Part shown: positions 48,986-54,061 of the stretch, one piece after another
Numbering within the stretch: position 1 is the first letter of the stretch
Layout: every line of letters begins with the position of its first letter
DNA from: Anaerolineae bacterium
GTDB taxonomy: Bacteria; Chloroflexota; Anaerolineae; Aggregatilineales; Phototrophicaceae
DNA length: 54,061 bases
NCBI GenBank assembly: GCA_023382675.1
Contig: JAHDWN010000002.1
Coordinates: 203,000-257,060, forward strand
Reading direction: 5' to 3'
Notes under the pieces: model-generated
Told to the model about the DNA's origin: nothing
What the model saw: the letters and a program-made list of their open reading frames with translations, nothing else
Database searches by the model: none
Made by a program: the position numbers and the translations under genes

Positions 48986-49813
48986 TCAATCAAAAGTTGC
49001 GACGGACTCCTCTATAAATCGTAGCACAAGGTTTAGAACATGATCCCACCCTGATTGTTTAGGAATCGTAAAGTTATGTTCAGCATCGATTTCCGCATAC
49101 TCACAGATGGGCAGCCGCGCGGCCAGTTTCCGCGTCATCTCCGGGGAAATCGTCTGATCCCGCAGCCCCTGGACGACCAGCGTCCTTACGTACACTTTCG
49201 GCGCGACCCGAAAGGCCTGCTCGCCTACCTGGCGCAGTTGCTCGAACATACGCGTCGGCACGCTGAAATCACGGATCGCGTCTCGCACCTGCGGATCGTC
49301 CAGATCAGCCCCCGGCATGAACTGGGCGATGCTTTCGCGCGTTTGCGAATTCTCGAAATCAAGCTTGATCAGGTTGAATGGCTTGACCTGCGGGAACAGC
49401 CGCGTGATCAGCGGCAGCAGCCGCCAGAGCGCGTGGCTCATGCGCGTGAGCGGGTTGAGGAGCACGAGCGCATCGGGTTGGACACGTGCCGCAGCCGACA
49501 AAGCCACCGCCCCGCCCATCGAGAAACCGATCACCGCCACCGAACGATGGCGCTGTCGCAAAGCGCGTGTGGCGGCGCAGGCAGACTCGATCCAGTCATC
49601 ACACGTGCGCCGTGGCAGCGTTTCGATGTATGCGCCGAACCCCGGCAGCAGCAGCCCCTGCGCCGTCCAGCCTGCCGCGTGCAGGGCTTCGCCGAGCGGG
49701 CGCATCTCGGCAGGCGTGCCGGGAAAGCCGTGGATGAGCAAGACTGCGGCCTCGCCACCTTCGAGCCAGAAAGGGCGATGCGCCTCGCCTTCGAAAGCGG
49801 CGAAACTCATCAT
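48986..49813 (-). CDS. Alpha/beta hydrolase, carboxylesterase / monoacylglycerol lipase-like
   Basis: A 275-residue esterase-like enzyme. HGFPGTPAEMRPLGEAL forms the oxyanion loop, the nucleophile is Ser98 in GFSMGG, the acid is Asp in VVQGLRDQTISPE and the base is His in DAEHNFT. This resembles Est30-type carboxylesterases, which hydrolyse short acyl esters or monoglycerides. No signal peptide. The ATG overlaps the stop of the upstream membrane-protein gene by four bases (ATGA), which indicates coupling. Confidence 0.88.
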   Translation of the reverse strand: MMSFAAFEGEAHRPFWLEGGEAAVLLIHGFPGTPAEMRPLGEALHAAGWTAQGLLLPGFGAYIETLPRRTCDDWIESACAATRALRQRHRSVAVIGFSMGGAVALSAAARVQPDALVLLNPLTRMSHALWRLLPLITRLFPQVKPFNLIKLDFENSQTRESIAQFMPGADLDDPQVRDAIRDFSVPTRMFEQLRQVGEQAFRVAPKVYVRTLVVQGLRDQTISPEMTRKLAARLPICEYAEIDAEHNFTIPKQSGWDHVLNLVLRFIEESVATFD

Positions 49814-50259
49814 CGGGGATCGCTGCCCTCCCAGGGCCAGGTCGGTGTTTGCCGGGCGTGTATAAGGTCGAAGATGAACAAGGCTGCGCCCTGCAAGAGA
49901 ATGCCGACGCCGACACCGCGCAGCCAGGGTTTACGCGTTCGCCGTGTCACCCACTGTCCGCCGACCATGTACAGGATGTCCAGCCCGGCGTTGATCCAGA
50001 GCAGGCGGCGCAGGTTGTTGCCCTCACGGATGTACGTCTTGGGCAAATCCGAATCAGCATGTGCTGCCCGGCGCTGCTGGGCAGCAATATCGCCGCCGGT
50101 GGCAATGGCCGCATTCACCAGCGCCCAGCCCACGAACTGCGAGCCAACGCCGCGCCAGAACGCGCCGAAAAAGCTCATGCTGATACCCAGAGCAGTGCTG
50201 ATGCCTGCCCATTTAAGCAAGCGCTGGCTGAGCAGCTTTTGAAAGTTCCAGATATTCAT
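49810..50259 (-). CDS. Small membrane protein, DUF6992-like
   Basis: A 149-residue protein with four hydrophobic helices (about 16-34, 40-54, 85-102 and 112-131) and an N-terminus MNIWNFQKLLSQRLLKWAG. I think it belongs to the DUF6992 group, but the assignment is from memory of the pattern and not firm; function unknown. It is the first gene of a three-gene unit with the esterase and Nudix genes, overlapping the esterase start by four bases. Divergent from glutamine synthetase across 204 bp. Confidence 0.7.
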   Translation of the reverse strand: MNIWNFQKLLSQRLLKWAGISTALGISMSFFGAFWRGVGSQFVGWALVNAAIATGGDIAAQQRRAAHADSDLPKTYIREGNNLRRLLWINAGLDILYMVGGQWVTRRTRKPWLRGVGVGILLQGAALFIFDLIHARQTPTWPWEGSDPR

Positions 50260-50378
50260 GGTCGCCTTATGTCCTTGTGACTGCGTTCATGATAATGCTT
50301 TTGCCTGAGCGGGCCATGAGCAGCCACGGCTGCTGATACCCTGTCGTCATGCAAATCGACGAATCCACACGGGCTATG

Positions 50379-50424
50379 TTGTGCAATCTTACACAATGTC
50401 ACAGATACAGTCACCTCGTATAAT
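50379..50424 (+). promoter_or_regulatory. Promoter and inverted repeat of the glutamine synthetase gene
   Basis: ATGTCA (50396-50401) and a perfect TATAAT (50419-50424) are 17 bases apart. The inverted repeat TTGTG-N8-CACAA (50379-50396) ends at the first base of the -35 box. The start codon lies 40 bases beyond the -10 box. The repeat may be an operator for a nitrogen regulator, but it does not fit the NtcA consensus spacing. Confidence 0.55.
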
Positions 50425-50463
50425 TGCCCGATCCACCGGTTCATCACAAAGGTCTGCTTCAAC

Positions 50464-51882
50464 ATGTCTGTTCCGCTCCGTGATTTTCTGGAAATCCCCT
50501 ACGAAGAACTGGAAGAACTCAATCTCAGTGCCAAGCAGCAGCGCCTGGATCGCACGCCTAGCGATGTCGTGCAAGAAGAGCGCCTGCGCTATCTGGCGAA
50601 CGAGAAGCGAGTCAAGGCCGTCACGGTCTGTTTTACCGATCTCGAAGGTCGGCTGCATATGCTGGACTACGACAAAAAGTTCCTGCTCAAATCTGCCGAC
50701 AATCTGACATTCGACGGCTCGTCGATCCGCGGGTTTTCGCGCCAGGCCGAGTCCGACCTGCGCCTTGCCATCGACTGGCCGGCATTTTACTGGCTGCCGG
50801 CGGATGTCTTTGGCCCTGGCAAAGTGCTCGTCTTCGGCAGCGTTCTCGAACGCGACGGCACGCCCTATCCTGCTGATCTGCGCGCGCTCTTGCAGCGCTA
50901 CACCACCGAGCTTCACACCAACCACGGGCTGACCTGCAACGTCTCTAACGAGATCGAAGGCTTCCTCGTGCGTGGACGCAATGCCGAGCAGCATTTCCTC
51001 GAAACGGGCAAGCTGGAGCCTGTTTCGACTGGCGGGTACTATCACTCGCTGCCGGGCGATCCGCTGCGCCTGTTCATCGACACAGCCGCCGAAGTCCAGC
51101 GCGCGATGGGCTTCGCCAATGAGAAAGATCACCCGGAAGTCGCGCCATCGCAGTTCGAGATGAACTACAGCTACACCGAAGCGTCTATCGCTGCCGATCA
51201 GGTGCTGCTCTACAAACTCATCTGCCGCCAGGTCGCCTCACGTCTGGATATGACCGCCAGCTTCCTGCCCAAGCCGGTGGTCGGCGTCAACGGCAGCGGT
51301 ATGCACACCAACCTGTCAGTGTCGCAGAACGGCACTAACCTGTTCTATGCAGCAGATGGTAACGAGGGTCTCTCGGACATGGCCTGGGATTTCATCCAGC
51401 GTATCCTGACCCAGGGGCTGGATCTGTGTCTGGTGCTCAACCCCAGCGTCAATGCCTACCGCCGCCTTGACCCGCACTACGAAGCGCCCAACGAGATCAA
51501 GTCCTCCCCCATCGACCGTGGCTCAATGGTGCGCATCCCCATCGGCAACGCCAAGTCGGCGCGCGTCGAAGTGCGCTCGATTGCGCCGGACGCGCATCCG
51601 CACCTGGCGATCTATAGCATCCTGAGGACAGGACTTGAAGGCGAAAAGGGCAGTGTGCCACCGGGCGCTGTGCTGCCGGACAACATCAACGATGCGATCC
51701 GGGCCTTCGAAGCCAGCCCGCACATCGCCAGCATCCTCGGCGAGACTGTGCGCGATAAATACGCCGCGCTCAAGCAAACCCAGGCCGACCGCTGCCCGCG
51801 CTATCTCGGCACGATCATCAAGCGGTCAGAGATCCAGTTCCATCATGAAGTGACGAACCAATATCTCTGGAGCCGCTTCTAA
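50464..51882 (+). CDS. glnA: Glutamine synthetase, type I family
   Basis: A 472-residue enzyme that ligates ammonia to glutamate. Beta-grasp and catalytic motifs are present: FDGSSIRGF (83-91), the metal-site NEIEGFL near 160-166, PSQFEMNY, the ATP/glutamate region NGSGMHTNLSVSQNG (near 276-290) and NPSVNAYRRL followed by the arginine-containing SPIDRGSMVRIP. The Asn-Leu-Tyr adenylylation segment of regulated GSI-beta enzymes is not recognisable near the C-terminus, so control by adenylylation is unlikely. The N-terminal 45 residues are longer than usual. Nearly all catalytic motifs match, so true synthetase activity is likely, though GS-like paralogues exist. Confidence 0.88.
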   Translation: MSVPLRDFLEIPYEELEELNLSAKQQRLDRTPSDVVQEERLRYLANEKRVKAVTVCFTDLEGRLHMLDYDKKFLLKSADNLTFDGSSIRGFSRQAESDLRLAIDWPAFYWLPADVFGPGKVLVFGSVLERDGTPYPADLRALLQRYTTELHTNHGLTCNVSNEIEGFLVRGRNAEQHFLETGKLEPVSTGGYYHSLPGDPLRLFIDTAAEVQRAMGFANEKDHPEVAPSQFEMNYSYTEASIAADQVLLYKLICRQVASRLDMTASFLPKPVVGVNGSGMHTNLSVSQNGTNLFYAADGNEGLSDMAWDFIQRILTQGLDLCLVLNPSVNAYRRLDPHYEAPNEIKSSPIDRGSMVRIPIGNAKSARVEVRSIAPDAHPHLAIYSILRTGLEGEKGSVPPGAVLPDNINDAIRAFEASPHIASILGETVRDKYAALKQTQADRCPRYLGTIIKRSEIQFHHEVTNQYLWSRF

Positions 51883-51900
51883 AAAGCGACCACGCTTCTT

Positions 51901-51926
51901 CGCCGGGGCAGCCCGTTGCCCCGGCG
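51901..51926 (+). terminator. Strong hairpin after glutamine synthetase
   Basis: CGCCGGGGCA (51901-51910) and TGCCCCGGCG (51917-51926) form a perfect 10-bp stem around a 6-base loop, 18 bases after the glnA stop. There is no T-run, so it may terminate weakly or protect the transcript end. Nothing else is seen between here and the dnaX remnant. Confidence 0.6.
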
Positions 51927-52137
51927 TCCCCAGCCGGACTTGAAGATCTGGCTATTCGCCTTGTCCGCAGTTTTCAAGGTCGTCCACTAAAGAAATCTGG
52001 CAAGGTGGAGCTGACGATACGCGTCTGTTGATGGGCAGCGTTGGCTATTTGCTTTGGCAGACAATTTGGACAGCAGGCTTCCAATCATTGCCCTCGCCTG
52101 ACCATCATGTTAGACTCTGATGCGGAGGAAAGCACCC

Positions 52138-52272
52138 TTGCCCAGACAAGCGCTCTATCTTCAGTGGCGTCCGGCGACGTTCGACGCTGTGGTCGGTCAG
52201 ATGCAGAGCGTCCGCACACTGCACGATCCACTCAAGAGCGAACGTATCCGCCATGCCTACCCGTTCGGCTGA
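52138..52272 (+). pseudogene. dnaX: dnaX 5' remnant (DNA polymerase III gamma/tau, first 44 codons)
   Basis: TTG 52138, preceded by GGAGGAAA, opens a frame of 44 residues ending at TGA 52270. The peptide contains QALYLQWRPATFDAVVGQ and RTL..LKSERIRHAYPF, the unmistakable N-terminus of DnaX just before its GPRGTGKT Walker A loop. The frame then stops and the following bases do not continue the DnaX sequence. recR, the usual neighbour of dnaX, lies 1 kb downstream. This is therefore a truncated copy left after a rearrangement. A functional dnaX must exist elsewhere in the genome. Confidence 0.85.
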
Positions 52273-52297
52273 TCCTGCGCGCCCGTCCCAGATACTG

Positions 52298-53257
52298 ATG
52301 TCTCGGCGTTTTCACGCAATAATGGCTGTACTACCGTATTCGATTCTGGCAGCCGTAATCATCCTGATCGTGATGATGCATCCTGAGAATGATCTCACAC
52401 GATTGTTCCTCCCGGCGGGCGACTTATTGCTTGATGGACGCTCGCCATATAGCTTGAACCAACCTGACATTGGGCAACCTTTCATCTACCCGCCGGTCAG
52501 CCTGTGGGTTTTTGCCCTGCTGGCTGCTTTTCCGGCGAATCTTGCCTATCTATTGATGCTGGTGATCAACGGCGTGCTGCTCGTCGTGATTGCGCGCAGA
52601 CTGAACGTGAGCCGGTGGTGGTGTTTATATGCACCGGGGCTGTTCGTCGCCCTGGCGGGACAATTGGATATTGCCGCGTTCTGGTTCGGCTTAGAGGCGA
52701 CGCTGCGACATCATAAGCGGGTATCCGTTTTGCTGCTGATCATCGCGTTTCTTATCAAGCCCCAGGTAGCGCTCTTCTGGCTGCTTCCGTGGTGGTTCTC
52801 GTTTGACGATCGCCGCCAGCGCCTCCACAGCGTGTTGTTGGGGCTGGCAGTCGCGGCGGCGGCGCTGCTCATCTGGAGCGGATTACAACCGCTGTGGTCG
52901 GCGCAGCTGTGGCGCGATTGGTGGGCGTCACTTCAGACAGGCGCTGGCGCATATATAGGTGACAGCCCAAGCTTCTGGGCGGTGGGTTTTTTGCCGGGCG
53001 CGGTCGTCGCCCTGGTGCTCTGGCTCGTCTTTGGGCGTAATCAGAGGTTATCCCGCCCATTGCTGGCATTGGGCTTGCCTGCGCTGCGTTATTACAGCAG
53101 CTATGCGCTGGTGGGAGCCGCGCCCGCGTGGGGCATCGCCCTGGGTTATGTGACGGTTGGGATGAGCCTGCTGTTCACACTGCCGCTTTTTTGGATCGAG
53201 CCGTTGATCGTAGCGGCGTACTGGCTCTGGAAAAATACTCAGCCGCGTCGTTCTTGA
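52298..53257 (+). CDS. Polytopic membrane protein, GT87 / DUF2029-like
   Basis: A 319-residue protein with eight to nine hydrophobic helices and a first extracellular loop LLLDGRSPYSLNQPDIGQPF followed by YPPVSLWVFALLAAFP. The D-G-x-x-P-Y...Y-P-P pattern fits DUF2029/GT87 mannosyltransferase-like proteins of the GT-C fold. LIKPQVALFWLLPWW is the conserved K-P-Q helix. The donor should be a lipid-linked sugar; function unknown. The start is unclear (52253, 52298 or 52322; none has a strong ribosome site), and the longest frame would overlap the dnaX remnant. It sits between that remnant and recR, so it may have been inserted. Confidence 0.75.
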   Translation: MSRRFHAIMAVLPYSILAAVIILIVMMHPENDLTRLFLPAGDLLLDGRSPYSLNQPDIGQPFIYPPVSLWVFALLAAFPANLAYLLMLVINGVLLVVIARRLNVSRWWCLYAPGLFVALAGQLDIAAFWFGLEATLRHHKRVSVLLLIIAFLIKPQVALFWLLPWWFSFDDRRQRLHSVLLGLAVAAAALLIWSGLQPLWSAQLWRDWWASLQTGAGAYIGDSPSFWAVGFLPGAVVALVLWLVFGRNQRLSRPLLALGLPALRYYSSYALVGAAPAWGIALGYVTVGMSLLFTLPLFWIEPLIVAAYWLWKNTQPRRS

Positions 53258-53273
53258 TAAAGGTGGCTACAAA

Positions 53274-53882
53274 ATGATGAACAGAGCGATTCCCGAACCC
53301 GTCACCAATTTGATCGAAGCCCTTTCCCGTTTGCCGGGCGTCGGCCCGAAAACGGCCTCGCGCCTTACCTATTATCTGCTGCGCGCGCCGGATGAAGTGT
53401 CGCTGACGCTGGCGGATGCGCTGCGCGAACTCAAGACGGAGACTCGGCTGTGCTCCGTTTGCCACAATATCACCGTCACCGATCCCTGTGGCATCTGCGG
53501 CGATGACAAACGCGATCACCACATGATTATGGTGGTGGAAGAGCCGCTGGACGTGCTCGCCATCGAACGCACCGGCAGCTATCACGGCGTTTATCACGTG
53601 CTGCATGGTGTGATCAGTCCGGTCAATGGCGTTGGCCCGGACGATCTCAAGCTCCGCGAGTTGGGCGCGCGGGTCAGCAACAGCGACGTGCTCGAAGTCA
53701 TCATCGCCACCAACCCCAGCTACGAAGGCGATGCTACGTCGATGTACATCCAGCGCGAAGTGCTGCGGGATAAGGGCGTCAAGGTCACGCGGCTGGCGCG
53801 CGGGCTGCCGGTGGGCAGCGACATCGAATATGCCGATGCCGTCACCCTTTCGCGAGCTTTGCAGGGCAGAAGCGAGCTGTAA
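53274..53882 (+). CDS. recR: Recombination mediator protein RecR
   Basis: A 202-residue protein of normal length that works with RecO/RecF to load RecA on gapped DNA. It has the N-terminal helix-hairpin-helix (ALSRLPGVGPKTASRLTYYL), a four-Cys zinc finger (Cys60, Cys63, Cys72, Cys75 in CSVCHNITVTDPCGIC) and a Toprim domain with MVVEEPLDVLAIERTG and ATNPSYEGDATSMYI. AAGGTGG lies seven bases before the ATG. recR normally follows dnaX and ybaB; here only a dnaX fragment and a GT87-like gene precede it. Confidence 0.95.
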   Translation: MMNRAIPEPVTNLIEALSRLPGVGPKTASRLTYYLLRAPDEVSLTLADALRELKTETRLCSVCHNITVTDPCGICGDDKRDHHMIMVVEEPLDVLAIERTGSYHGVYHVLHGVISPVNGVGPDDLKLRELGARVSNSDVLEVIIATNPSYEGDATSMYIQREVLRDKGVKVTRLARGLPVGSDIEYADAVTLSRALQGRSEL

Positions 53883-54007
53883 AGACCCGAAACGGCAGAA
53901 TTTATCGTTAGATATCCCAAATATCCCAAACGATTTTCCAATTTGCGTGAAATCTGGCTGGAATGCCCTTGCGCGGGGAAAAAAGTATGCTATCTTTGAG
54001 AGGTGAG

Positions 54008-54030
54008 CGCGCGGGGAAGCCGCGCGTTTT
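54008..54030 (+). terminator. Hairpin with T-tail downstream of recR
   Basis: CGCGCGG (54008-54014) pairs with CCGCGCG (54020-54026) around a 5-base loop and is followed by TTTT (54027-54030). It is 125 bases after the recR stop. A promoter-like pair, TTGCGC (from 53969) and TATCTT 16 bases later, precedes it, so it could also be an early hairpin of a transcript leaving the window. Confidence 0.55.
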
Positions 54031-54061
54031 GCACCTTAACAACAGCAGCGTGCGATGAAGG

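Overview
The window is GC-rich, densely coded bacterial chromosome and reads like a member of the Chloroflexota, probably Anaerolineae-like. This is an inference. It rests on the mix of a GT-C protein fused to an NHL propeller, an N-terminal LuxR-HTH/NB-ARC regulator, CruF/CruG-type carotenoid genes, many ABC substrate-binding proteins and ECF sigma factors, and the absence of recognisable outer-membrane genes. No rRNA, tRNA, CRISPR array, phage or transposase was seen. About 45 protein genes are supported. Long antisense ORFs were treated as GC-bias shadows.

Layout. 1-3350: a truncated LuxR/NB-ARC regulator and a PLP enzyme. 3535-5648: a DinB protein, then a SigZ-like ECF sigma factor and an arsenite methyltransferase (arsM), both preceded by the same two-part ECF-type promoter. 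5657-8820: stacked hairpins, a DUF5698-type membrane protein, a sugar-dehydrogenase-like lipoprotein and a HEAT-repeat protein. 8919-15421: a 2-oxo-acid dehydrogenase operon (E1 alpha, E1 beta, E2) divergent from an enoyl-CoA hydratase and a biotin-dependent acyl-CoA carboxylase alpha subunit. Together these suggest branched-chain amino acid or acyl-CoA catabolism. 15618-21954: a peptide-type ABC transporter whose second permease is separated from the rest by an inverted membrane gene. 22023-27583: a LacI regulator with a perfect 20-bp operator and a sugar ABC transporter whose two permeases are both enlarged. 27623-29549: prmC and prfA. 29663-35321: an unknown protein, a TetR/DUF4260 pair with tandem operators, a methyltransferase, a degenerate DHODH-like protein, a UPF0173 hydrolase and a GAF histidine kinase.

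35486-43657 is the most unusual block. An ECF sigma factor, a zinc-finger anti-sigma factor, a 1285-residue GT-C/NHL fusion and a PBP-like protein that has lost its transpeptidase catalytic residues are all codirectional. This looks like a regulated cell-envelope cassette. 44590-48249 is a tightly overlapping operon of a tocopherol-cyclase/CrtC-fold protein, CruF, a PlsY-like acyltransferase and a CruG-like glycosyltransferase. It may make an acylated carotenoid glycoside. The glycosyltransferase gene carries a 26-bp palindromic repeat in frame. 48328-51882 holds a Nudix protein, an esterase, a membrane protein and a glutamine synthetase. Near the right end, the first 44 codons of a broken dnaX sit next to a polytopic GT87-like gene and an intact recR. 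This looks like a disrupted dnaX-recR neighbourhood.

No stretch over 300 bases lacks a gene. The larger gaps hold operators, terminators and palindromic repeats, listed individually.
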